A DNA stretch of 42,994 nucleotides. Source: an uncultured Bacteroidales bacterium (GTDB lineage Bacteria > Bacteroidota > Bacteroidia > Bacteroidales > UBA932). Under the pieces are notes generated by a model. That model saw only the letters and a list, made by a program, of their open reading frames with translations. It did not search any database and had not been told where the DNA came from. Below, in pieces: positions 27,271 to 35,194 of this stretch (position 1 is the stretch's first letter; each line of letters opens with the position of its first letter). The translations under genes and the position numbers were made by a program. The stretch is from positions 1 through 42,994 of the forward strand of contig CAKVCK010000029.1 in assembly GCA_934725575.1 (NCBI GenBank), given 5' to 3'.

Positions 27271-29319
27271 ATGAGATTCAAGAATATATTCATGTACGCC
27301 GCCGCTCTTTCAATGCTCGCGTTGTCAGGTTGCGCGGAAAAGACAGACCCGTCCGAGATAGATTCCGCCACAAGAATCGCGCTGTCCAAGGATATTCCTG
27401 TGTTCACCGCCAGCGGTAACACCGAGGACGGCGAGGACGCTTACCGCGCCATCGTCACGATCGTGCAAGGCGACAAGATCAACGGCATCGGTTGGGACTA
27501 TTCCCTTGAGGATCCGAAGCAATGCGCCGAGGTGAGTGTCACGGATGTCTCCGAGGACTTCATCGGAACTTACGAAGGTGATTCCAGGACCTACACAGGG
27601 AAAGGATTGATGGTCAAGATGAAGGCCAATCCTGAATATAAGAGGTCATTCTCGTTGACAATCAAGGCAGCCGACGGAACCGAGCGCGCTTTCGAGTTCA
27701 CCCAGAAAGGCGAGAAGGCTGACGCAGCCGTGTCCACTGACACGAAAGATGTTGAGTTCTTCGCCGAAGGAGGTGAGCAGACAATCAGCTACACGACCAA
27801 CATGGGGGACGCATATTCATTCACCGTGGACTACGAAGGTGAGAGCAAGGACTGGCTGTCCTGCGAGGCCACCGAGGCTGGCTCCGTCAAATTGATCGCT
27901 TCCGGATGGAACGACCATGTCAATGTCCGCAAGGCCGTGCTCCACATCACCGTAGGTTCGGCAGAGACCAGCATGGCATCCGTGGATGTGCCTGTGACAC
28001 AGCTCGCGGCGGACATATATTACTTCATGTACGGTTCATCGGCCGCCGGCCTTGAGATCGACAAGGCTTTGCAGATGACAAAGGAAAGCGAGGGCATCTA
28101 CAGCATCAAAGCCTACTTCATGAACGCAAAGGCTGGGGCCAACACCGTGATGTTCAATCAGGATTCACGTGTGCTGTCATACCCTTGCTACGCGCTTGCG
28201 AAGGATGGATCCGTCACCACGATCGAATCCGCCGCGTCCGCTATGCCGGAGGGCCCGGAAATCGATGTGGACGGTCTGCGCTCCCTGGTGGTGAACTTCA
28301 ACGAGAAGACATGGAATTGGAGCAGAATCTCGACGCTGAACAGCATGCCGGACTCCGAAGTGTCCAAGTACAAGACAAAGGCCTTCATTGCCAGAGACGG
28401 TTCCATGAAGGTCTGGATGGTCGAGAACATGCGTTGGAACGGTGGCGACATCAAGCCGAGACTCGGCTCTCCTATGATTCCGTCCGCGACAGGTGTCGGA
28501 GCGAAAGGCACAGGTGGTTACGGTGCGAGCGCATTCCCTTCATCCTGGGATGATCCGAAACTGAACATAGCCTACGAATGCACCGAGATAGGAGGACAAC
28601 TCGAAGGAAGCGATGAGCGCGGCCGAATCTACGCGTTCTCCGAAATCGTGACAGGCGTCCCGACCAACGGCATCGGCTTCGCCCGTAACGAGGTGGTGCC
28701 TAAGGGATGGACCGCCGGCAGCGAGATCACCGACGCTGTCGGAGACAACTACACGATCGAGTACCTCAACAACAAGTCGGCTGACACATTCAGCGGCGAC
28801 AACACCACCGACGAGAAGAACCACCCGACCCTCAAGATGCAGATTCAAGGAATATGTCCTTACGGTTGGCACATCGCCAACGCCTCCGACTGGCTTGACC
28901 TGGCATACGCCGCAAGCAAGGCGTCAGCCGGACACTCTTATCCTCTGAGGGAGGATCAGATCACCTACAAACAGTTCACGACAGCCTCGGGCAAAGCCGT
29001 CAACAACAATCCGGTCTCACCAAGAGGTATCGGCAACCTCGCCGCATGGCTCAGGAACAAGACCTGGTGGTCAGCGGCGGTGTCAGACGGAGCCGACGAG
29101 TTCGGATTCGAGTACTTCCCGCTCGGTTGGCGCTACATGACCCAGGGCTACCAGTGCTACGGTGTCAGGGCGCAAGTGTGGGTACCGCTGTTCTTCTCGG
29201 ACAAGGCGCTTTACAGAATCAATGTGATCCTGGACAACACTGTGACCTATGCCGAGATGACAAACATCGACAACGGCCAGGCCATCATGCCGTTCCGCTG
29301 TGTCAAGAACTACAAATAA
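27271..29319 (+). CDS. Surface lipoprotein with BACON/SusE-like repeats and C-terminal FISUMP domain
   Basis: This lipoprotein of about 682 residues has a lipobox ending at Cys21 (ALSGC). An in-frame ATG four codons upstream (27259) is also possible. The N-terminal half has two or three immunoglobulin-like modules, including BACON-like phrasing (KDVEFFAEGGEQTISYTTN, then KDWLSCEATEAG). The C-terminal 300 residues match the FISUMP ('major paralogous') domain. It has GSMKVWMVENMRWN, CPYGWHIANASDWLDL, a WWSAA...FGFEYFPLGWRY region, and a final IMPFRCVKNYK. In position it corresponds to SusE/SusF, the auxiliary glycan-binding lipoproteins after SusD. Surface ligand binding is therefore the likely role, but no substrate can be read from the sequence. 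Confidence 0.82.
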   Translation: MRFKNIFMYAAALSMLALSGCAEKTDPSEIDSATRIALSKDIPVFTASGNTEDGEDAYRAIVTIVQGDKINGIGWDYSLEDPKQCAEVSVTDVSEDFIGTYEGDSRTYTGKGLMVKMKANPEYKRSFSLTIKAADGTERAFEFTQKGEKADAAVSTDTKDVEFFAEGGEQTISYTTNMGDAYSFTVDYEGESKDWLSCEATEAGSVKLIASGWNDHVNVRKAVLHITVGSAETSMASVDVPVTQLAADIYYFMYGSSAAGLEIDKALQMTKESEGIYSIKAYFMNAKAGANTVMFNQDSRVLSYPCYALAKDGSVTTIESAASAMPEGPEIDVDGLRSLVVNFNEKTWNWSRISTLNSMPDSEVSKYKTKAFIARDGSMKVWMVENMRWNGGDIKPRLGSPMIPSATGVGAKGTGGYGASAFPSSWDDPKLNIAYECTEIGGQLEGSDERGRIYAFSEIVTGVPTNGIGFARNEVVPKGWTAGSEITDAVGDNYTIEYLNNKSADTFSGDNTTDEKNHPTLKMQIQGICPYGWHIANASDWLDLAYAASKASAGHSYPLREDQITYKQFTTASGKAVNNNPVSPRGIGNLAAWLRNKTWWSAAVSDGADEFGFEYFPLGWRYMTQGYQCYGVRAQVWVPLFFSDKALYRINVILDNTVTYAEMTNIDNGQAIMPFRCVKNYK

Positions 29320-29334
29320 TCAAAGATCAAGAAT

Positions 29335-30231
29335 ATGAGAATTAAATCAATAAAACCGATTTGGTCATTTATGGCGGCAGGTCTCCTGTGCCTGTCATCA
29401 TGTAGCAAGGACGAACCGGATCCAGGGCCTGTGTGGCCTGACGATCCGGGTGAGACGCCCGGTGAGGTCGCTGACAAACCTGGTGACTGCGGCAACATCG
29501 TCGTAGCCCACAGGGGTGGAGCGTCGGAAGCCGGCATAGCGTTTCCTGACAATTCCATCGCCTCGTTGCAATATGCGATGAGCCTAAAATGTTACGCTTC
29601 AGAGTGTGACATCTACTGGACAAAAGATGACAAAGTGGTCGTCGCCCATGCTGACGGCGACTACAGGATCAACGGACTGCATCCATGGGAAGCCACCTTG
29701 GAACAGATCAGGGCGGCCGGAAAACTGGCGAACGGCGAGACGGTTCCTGATCTGGAGATGTTTCTGGACGAGGTCATGAAGGCAGGAAGCTGCACAAGGC
29801 TCTGGCTGGACATCAAGAACATCAGCGGAATGTCGGCGTATCCGATCAACGCCTGCCGCAAGGCTTGCGAGATCATCAAGGAGAAGAAGGCACAGAATTT
29901 CGTTGAGTTCATCTGCACGTCCAACGCAACCGTGATGGCTTCGTCATATTCATACGCCACCGCGGTTGGCTCGAACATCGGTTGGATGGCCAACAAGTCC
30001 GCCTCAGAGTACACCCAGAGGGGCTACAAATGGGCGAACCTTTCCACCGAGTTCATGAAGCTGGGTGGAGGAAACCTCACGATCGAGGAGTTCAACAAGG
30101 CCGGTGTGGACGTGAGCGTGTTCAACGCCGATGACGATGTCACTATGGATTACTACATCGCCTACGCGCCCAAGATGAAAGCCATCTGCACCAACTACCC
30201 TAAGAAGTTGTTGTCCAAGATGGGGAAGTAG
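29335..30231 (+). CDS. Lipoprotein glycerophosphodiester phosphodiesterase (GDPD family)
   Basis: This 298-residue enzyme hydrolyses glycerophosphodiesters to an alcohol plus glycerol-3-phosphate. The lipobox is LSSC with Cys23, followed by a Pro/Asp-rich linker. The TIM-barrel domain starts at about 53. It has HRGG (His59, Arg60), a PDNS segment where the family usually has PENT (Asp72 in place of Glu), E90-C-D92, and His105. The catalytic His pair is present, so activity is likely with altered metal ligation. It is the last gene of the FecR-SusC-SusD-FISUMP operon, 15 bp after its neighbour, and a terminator follows. This suggests the operon handles a glycerophosphodiester-containing compound such as a phosphoglycerol-decorated glycan, teichoic acid or deacylated phospholipid. 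Confidence 0.88.
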   Translation: MRIKSIKPIWSFMAAGLLCLSSCSKDEPDPGPVWPDDPGETPGEVADKPGDCGNIVVAHRGGASEAGIAFPDNSIASLQYAMSLKCYASECDIYWTKDDKVVVAHADGDYRINGLHPWEATLEQIRAAGKLANGETVPDLEMFLDEVMKAGSCTRLWLDIKNISGMSAYPINACRKACEIIKEKKAQNFVEFICTSNATVMASSYSYATAVGSNIGWMANKSASEYTQRGYKWANLSTEFMKLGGGNLTIEEFNKAGVDVSVFNADDDVTMDYYIAYAPKMKAICTNYPKKLLSKMGK

Positions 30232-30235
30232 GTTT

Positions 30236-30266
30236 CGTGCCGCTGAGCCTGTCGAAGCGACATTCC
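30236..30266. repeat. REP-like half element (CTGAGCCTGTCGAAG)
   Basis: CGCTGAGCCTGTCGAAGCG just after the glycerophosphodiesterase stop matches one arm of the palindromic element at 41938-41987, with one base changed. Only one arm is present. Confidence 0.55.
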
Positions 30267-30272
30267 AACAAA

Positions 30273-30310
30273 AAAGAGGAGCGGCCTTTCGGTCGTTCCT
30301 CTTTCTTTAT
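30273..30310. terminator. Terminator of the sigma-linked uptake operon, between convergent genes
   Basis: A 14-bp stem with two G-T wobbles (30273-30286 with 30291-30304) and a TTTC loop is followed by T-rich sequence. The A run before the stem makes it work for dnaK on the minus strand as well. Confidence 0.85.
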
Positions 30311-30348
30311 CGTCATCCGCCCCATTTGATGAGCGGACATATTCATTA

Positions 30349-32253
30349 TTACTGCTCGTCAGGACCTTGATCGTCCGGGCCGTTCTGAGGACCCTGTGGA
30401 CCGGCCTGCGGGCCGTAAGGGTTCTGAGGTCCCTGCTGGGCACCGGCCTGTGCGGCGCGGTTCATGTCCTCTGAGGCTGCGTTCCAAGCCTTCGTGAGCT
30501 CCTCGGTGTAGCGGTCGATGTCAGAGATGTTCTGATTCTTGACTGCCTCCTTGAGGGAGCCGAGGGCTGACTCGATGGCTGACTTCTTGTCAGCAGGAAT
30601 CTTGTCGCCGTAGTCCTTGAGGTTCTTGTCGGACTGGAAGCAGAGAGCGTCGGCGTTGTTGATCTTGTCAACCTTCTCCTTGGCCTCCTTGTCGGCGGCC
30701 TCGTTGGCCTTCGCCTCGTCACGCATCCTCTGGATCTCATCGTCAGACAAGCCTGATGAAGCCTCGATCCTGATGTTCTGCTCCTTGCCGGTAGCCTTGT
30801 CCTTCGCGGACACGTTCAGGATACCGTTGGCGTCGATGTCGAAGGTAACCTCGATCTGAGGTATTCCCCTCGGAGCCGGAGCGATTCCGTCCAGATGGAA
30901 GAGACCGATCTCCTTGTTGTCCTTCGCCATAGGACGCTCACCCTGAAGCACGTGGATCTCTACAGAAGGCTGGTTGTCAGCCGCGGTGGAGAACACCTGA
31001 GACTTGTGGGTAGGGATGGTCGTGTTGGACTCGATGAGCTTTGTCATCACACCACCGAGGGTCTCGATACCGAGTGAGAGCGGAGTGACATCAAGCAAAA
31101 GCACATCCTTCACATCACCTGCGAGCACACCGCCCTGGATTGACGCGCCGATGGCCACAACCTCGTCCGGATTGACACTCCTGTTAGGCTCCTTGCCGAA
31201 GAACTCCTTGACAAGTTCCTGTACCTTAGGGATACGTGTTGAACCGCCCACGAGAAGAACCTCGTCAATGTCTGAAGCGTTCAGACCGGCGTCCTTGAGT
31301 GCCTGACGGCAAGGCTCGATTGACCTCTGGAAGAGGTTGTCGCACAGCTGCTCGAACTTGGCTCTGGTAAGAGTCTTTACAAGGTGCTTAGGAATTCCGT
31401 CAACCGGCATGATGTAAGGCAGGTTGATCTCGGTCGATGTCTGGTTGGACAGCTCGATCTTGGCCTTCTCGGCGGCTTCCTTCAATCTCTGAAGGGCCAT
31501 AGGGTCTTTCTTCAGGTCGATTCCGCCGTTCTCGTTGGCAAACTCCTGGGCGAGCCAGTTGATGATCTCCTGGTCGAAGTCGTCACCTCCAAGGTGTGTG
31601 TCACCGTTGGTTGACTTAACCTCGAATACACCGCCGCCAAGCTCAAGGATGGAAATATCGAATGTACCACCACCAAGGTCATACACAGCGACCTTCATAT
31701 CCTTGTTCTTCTTGTCAAGACCGTAAGCCAGGGCAGCCGCCGTAGGCTCGTTGATTATTCTCTTGACATCGAGTCCGGCGATCTTGCCGGCCTCCTTTGT
31801 GGCCTGACGCTGAGAGTCTGAGAAGTAAGCCGGCACAGTGATGACCGCTTCGGTGACATCCTGACGCAGGTAGTCCTCAGCCGTCTTCTTCATCTTCTGG
31901 AGAATCATCGCTGAAATCTCCTGAGGTGAATAGAGCTTGCCGTTGATGTCAACACGCGGAGTGTTGTTCTCACCTCTTACAACCTTGTAAGGCACTCTGG
32001 CGATCTCCTTCTGAACCTGATCATAGGTCTCACCCATAAATCTCTTGATGGAGAAGACTGTGTTCTGAGGGTTCGTGATGGCCTGACGCTTCGCAGGGTT
32101 ACCGATCTTTCTTTCACCGCCATCGGTAAAGGCGACTACTGAAGGGGTGGTTCTCTCACCCTCATTGTTGATTATAACGGTAGGCTGGTTGCCTTCCATA
32201 ACCGCAACACACGAATTCGTGGTTCCAAGGTCAATACCAATAATTTTTCCCAT
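30349..32253 (-). CDS. dnaK: Molecular chaperone DnaK (Hsp70)
   Basis: This is a 634-residue Hsp70. The nucleotide-binding domain has the phosphate-1 loop GIDLGTTNSCVAV at the start, the phosphate-2 segment DLGGGTFDISILE near residue 200, and the adenosine segment LLVGGSTRIP near 340. The substrate-binding domain (about 390-510) and the helical lid follow. The C-terminal tail is an unusually Gly/Pro/Gln-rich linker ending in DDQGPDEQ. AGGAGA lies 9 nt before the ATG within an A-rich leader nearly identical to that of hsp20. A TATATTTG at 32439-32432 could be its -7 element, giving a leader of about 170 nt. Within that leader TGTCAAA and TTTGACA (32355-32386) can form a 7-bp hairpin. The gene stands alone; grpE and dnaJ are not adjacent. 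Confidence 0.98.
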   Translation of the reverse strand: MGKIIGIDLGTTNSCVAVMEGNQPTVIINNEGERTTPSVVAFTDGGERKIGNPAKRQAITNPQNTVFSIKRFMGETYDQVQKEIARVPYKVVRGENNTPRVDINGKLYSPQEISAMILQKMKKTAEDYLRQDVTEAVITVPAYFSDSQRQATKEAGKIAGLDVKRIINEPTAAALAYGLDKKNKDMKVAVYDLGGGTFDISILELGGGVFEVKSTNGDTHLGGDDFDQEIINWLAQEFANENGGIDLKKDPMALQRLKEAAEKAKIELSNQTSTEINLPYIMPVDGIPKHLVKTLTRAKFEQLCDNLFQRSIEPCRQALKDAGLNASDIDEVLLVGGSTRIPKVQELVKEFFGKEPNRSVNPDEVVAIGASIQGGVLAGDVKDVLLLDVTPLSLGIETLGGVMTKLIESNTTIPTHKSQVFSTAADNQPSVEIHVLQGERPMAKDNKEIGLFHLDGIAPAPRGIPQIEVTFDIDANGILNVSAKDKATGKEQNIRIEASSGLSDDEIQRMRDEAKANEAADKEAKEKVDKINNADALCFQSDKNLKDYGDKIPADKKSAIESALGSLKEAVKNQNISDIDRYTEELTKAWNAASEDMNRAAQAGAQQGPQNPYGPQAGPQGPQNGPDDQGPDEQ

Positions 32254-32285
32254 ATTCTTTAATCTCCTATTTTTCTTTTTTTGTT
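32254..32285 (-). promoter_or_regulatory. A-rich leader with strong Shine-Dalgarno, dnaK
   Basis: AGGAGA at 32268-32263 is 9 nt before the ATG and is preceded by an A-rich run. The block AATAGGAGATT and the flanking A tract are the same as at hsp20 (17036-17062). Confidence 0.75.
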
Positions 32286-32518
32286 TCCGCCGGCTCCGTT
32301 TCCGAACCCGGACGTTTGGGGTATTATCGAATGTTGTGCCATTTCCTTGAATATGTCAAATTGGCAGACTATCCCACTTTTGACAGAACATCAAGCGGTC
32401 CACCAACGACAGAACGTCACTTATTCCCACTCAAATATACAGATGAGCGCGAAGTATTTTTTGTCAATATGAAATATAATGACTACCTTGCTTATAAGTT
32501 ATCAATAAGCAACCTGTA

Positions 32519-33985
32519 ATGAAACGAACCTTACTGATCGCGCTTATGCTGCTGGGAGTCACGGCAGTAGCGCAAACCAGACAGCAACGGCTGACAGAAC
32601 ACGTCTATTACCTCGCGGCGGACTCGCTTCAAGGGCGCAAGGCCGGAACTGAATATTCCCGGAAAGCGGCCTCATATATTCAGAGGCAGTATGAGGAAAT
32701 CGGGCTGAAGCCATTCTTCGGGGATTGGTTCCATTATTTTGCGCCGGGTGGAGAGAATTCGTCCATCGGTGCCAAGTATGTGGATGTCGTCGGTGTCATC
32801 GAAGGCAGCGACCCGAAACTGAAGAATGAATATATCGTCTTAGGCGCTCATTTCGACCATCTCGGCGTGCGGAAAGGGAAAGTTTACAACGGGGCGGATG
32901 ACAACGCCTCAGGCTCCGCCGCTCTGATCGAGGTCGCAAGGGAACTCTACGCCAGGCGAGACAGCCTGAAGAGGAGCGTGATAATCGCTGCGTTTGACGC
33001 TGAGGAGCTTGGGCTTTGGGGGTCAAAGGCATTGGCGGACACGTTGGTAAAGGCTGTGGGCCAGGACAGGATCAAGCTGATGATGAGCCTCGATATGGTC
33101 GGCTGGTACACGGCCTCAGGAAAGTTGAGACTGGAAGGGGCGGCTACCATCAAGGATGGGCAGAGGATTCTGACGGAGGAGGCCAACAAGCTGTCGATAG
33201 TGGTCGATCCCGTCAAATTCGAGAAATCCATTTTCACCGCCACTGACACAGAGGCCTTTGCCTTGAGAAGAATTCCTACGCTTGCCGTGACGACGGGACT
33301 GAAGTCTCCGTACCACAAACCTGAGGACGATGCCGAACTCATTGACTATGGCGGGCTTGACATTGTGGCCGGCTACATCTCTGATGTGACATTGGCAATG
33401 GCCTCGGATCCATCGTTCGAGAAAAGCGGGCGTGTGGCCAGAAAGCATTCGTTGAACGCCCCGGCGGTAGAGTTCGGACTTGTGGCTTCGATTGACAGGA
33501 CGAACCTGAATTTCAGCAAGGCCGCGTTCGTCACCAAAGAGGGCTACGGATGCAGCGCCGGAATCCAGATGCAAGCCAATTCGGGGAGCTTCGGATTGAA
33601 TGTCAAGGGACTTTATGAATATGGAAGTTCCAAGTTTCCTGACGACGCTGATCCATATTCGTCATTCGTCAGGTTCCGCCATCAGGCTGTCACGGTTCCG
33701 GCCACGGTTCTGCTTCACACCGGCGGGGCTACCGTCAGAGGATTTGTCGGGATCGGCGGCTATTACTCACGCATTATATGGAGCAATGCCGAGGATTTCA
33801 CATTAGCTGGTAAAACTCTGGATGTCAACAAGAACCAACACGGATTCACTTTCAGCGTAGGATTCATCGCCGGTCCGATGCTGCTCAGTGTTGACGGCAG
33901 GTACCAACTGAACAACGCCTTCAGCGGCAATGAGATCAAGGCCCGCTTCCAGACATATTCAGTCACTCTCGGGTATATCTTTTAG
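32519..33985 (+). CDS. M28-family metallopeptidase fused to a C-terminal outer-membrane-type beta-barrel
   Basis: This 488-residue exported protein has a signal peptide ending near residue 19 (VAQ). Residues about 25-295 form an M28 aminopeptidase domain. The expected two-zinc ligands are all visible: His111 (AHFDH), Asp127 (GADDNASG), Glu162/Glu163 (DAEE), Asp192 (SLDMVG) and His266 (PYHKPED). Residues about 305-488 consist of alternating amphipathic strands such as FGLVASIDRTNLNF, VRGFVGIGGYYSR and FTFSVGFIAG. They end in a terminal Phe (VTLGYIF), as in small outer-membrane barrels. The enzyme would therefore be tethered to the outer membrane by its own barrel. It is a single gene between dnaK (divergent) and prfA (convergent). 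Confidence 0.88.
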   Translation: MKRTLLIALMLLGVTAVAQTRQQRLTEHVYYLAADSLQGRKAGTEYSRKAASYIQRQYEEIGLKPFFGDWFHYFAPGGENSSIGAKYVDVVGVIEGSDPKLKNEYIVLGAHFDHLGVRKGKVYNGADDNASGSAALIEVARELYARRDSLKRSVIIAAFDAEELGLWGSKALADTLVKAVGQDRIKLMMSLDMVGWYTASGKLRLEGAATIKDGQRILTEEANKLSIVVDPVKFEKSIFTATDTEAFALRRIPTLAVTTGLKSPYHKPEDDAELIDYGGLDIVAGYISDVTLAMASDPSFEKSGRVARKHSLNAPAVEFGLVASIDRTNLNFSKAAFVTKEGYGCSAGIQMQANSGSFGLNVKGLYEYGSSKFPDDADPYSSFVRFRHQAVTVPATVLLHTGGATVRGFVGIGGYYSRIIWSNAEDFTLAGKTLDVNKNQHGFTFSVGFIAGPMLLSVDGRYQLNNAFSGNEIKARFQTYSVTLGYIF

Positions 33986-33997
33986 TAATGAATATGA

Positions 33998-34045
33998 AAA
34001 AGCGAGGACAAAGGGTCATCCAATGTCCTCGCTTTTATGTTTTTC
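33998..34045. terminator. Terminator between M28 peptidase and prfA
   Basis: A 13-bp perfect stem (33998-34010 with 34024-34036) with a 13-nt loop is followed by ATGTTTTTC. The A run on the other side lets it serve prfA on the minus strand too. Confidence 0.85.
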
Positions 34046-34054
34046 TTTACAGTC

Positions 34055-35146
34055 TTACTCTCCGGCCTCTTTCAGACGCTCGGCGTTCTCGGCTATCTGA
34101 AGCTGGTTGATACACTCCTGGATGTCACCGTCCATAAAGACCGGGAGGTTGTACATCGACCAATTGATGCGGTGGTCGGTCACACGGCCCTGAGGATAGT
34201 TGTACGTGCGGATCTTCGCCGAACGGTCACCGGTAGAGACCATAGTCTTGCGCTTGGCACCGATCTCGTCGAGATATTTCTGATGCTCAAGGTTGTAGAG
34301 ACGGGTACGGAGCTCCTCGAAAGCCCTGTCCTTGTTCTTGAGCTGGGAGCGCTCCTCCTGGCACTGCACGACCAGACCTGTCGGAAGGTGGGTCAGACGC
34401 ACGGCTGAATATGTCGTGTTGACTCCCTGGCCACCAGGACCAGAAGAACAGAACAGGTCAAGGCGGATGTCATCCCAACGGAGATCAACATCGAACTCTC
34501 CAGCCTCCGGGAAAACGGCCACGGAAGCGGCTGAGGTCTGGATCCTGCCCTGAGTCTCGGTCTGAGGCACACGCTGAACACGGTGCACTCCGGACTCATA
34601 TTTCATAATGCCATAGACGCCCTCGTCATTGGATGAAAGCTTGAAGACTATCTGCTTGTAGCCTCCGGCCGTGCCTGGAGTCTCATCGTTAACCTCCAGC
34701 TTCCAGCCGCGTTTCTCGGCGTACTTCGAGTACATTCTGAAAAGGTCACCGGCGAAGATGGCGGCCTCGTCACCACCGGTGCCGCCACGGATCTCGATGA
34801 TGGCGTTCTTGCTGTCATCCGGATCGGCAGGAATCAGGAGAATCTTGATCTTCTCCTCCATCTCTGGGATCTTCGGCTCGATCTCGGCGATCTCGGCCTT
34901 GGCCATATCCCTCAGATCCTCATCCTTCTCGTTGATCATAATGTCCTTGGCCTCGGCCAGCTCATCGACCATCTTCTTGTACTCAAGACCGGCCTTGATG
35001 ATCGGCTCAAGCTCCTTGTAGTCCTTGTTGAGCTGGACGTATTTCTTCATATCAGCGATCACCTCAGGATCAGCAAGCTGTTTCTGAAGCGATTCGTATT
35101 TGTCCTGGAGAGCCAGGATCTTGTCCACTAATGTATTCTCTGCCAT
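34055..35146 (-). CDS. prfA: Peptide chain release factor 1
   Basis: This is a 363-residue class I release factor that ends translation at UAA and UAG. The catalytic GGQ loop is in SSGPGGQGVNTTYSAVRLTH. The codon-recognition segment reads RVPQTETQGRIQTSAA, in which PQT takes the place of the PAT tripeptide of E. coli RF1. The ATG at 35146 (MAENTL) is preferred over a TTG two codons upstream. There is no programmed frameshift, as expected for RF1 rather than RF2. It lies 48 bp downstream of the GNAT-like gene on the same strand and is closed by a shared terminator. Confidence 0.97.
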   Translation of the reverse strand: MAENTLVDKILALQDKYESLQKQLADPEVIADMKKYVQLNKDYKELEPIIKAGLEYKKMVDELAEAKDIMINEKDEDLRDMAKAEIAEIEPKIPEMEEKIKILLIPADPDDSKNAIIEIRGGTGGDEAAIFAGDLFRMYSKYAEKRGWKLEVNDETPGTAGGYKQIVFKLSSNDEGVYGIMKYESGVHRVQRVPQTETQGRIQTSAASVAVFPEAGEFDVDLRWDDIRLDLFCSSGPGGQGVNTTYSAVRLTHLPTGLVVQCQEERSQLKNKDRAFEELRTRLYNLEHQKYLDEIGAKRKTMVSTGDRSAKIRTYNYPQGRVTDHRINWSMYNLPVFMDGDIQECINQLQIAENAERLKEAGE

Positions 35147-35194
35147 ATTCAATGGTTAATTTTCTTCAATTCCGTTTTTTGACCGGGTATATTC

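Noticed and set aside
34055..35146. Programmed frameshift in the release factor gene
   Set aside because: That feature belongs to RF2 (prfB). This gene is RF1 and its frame is continuous.
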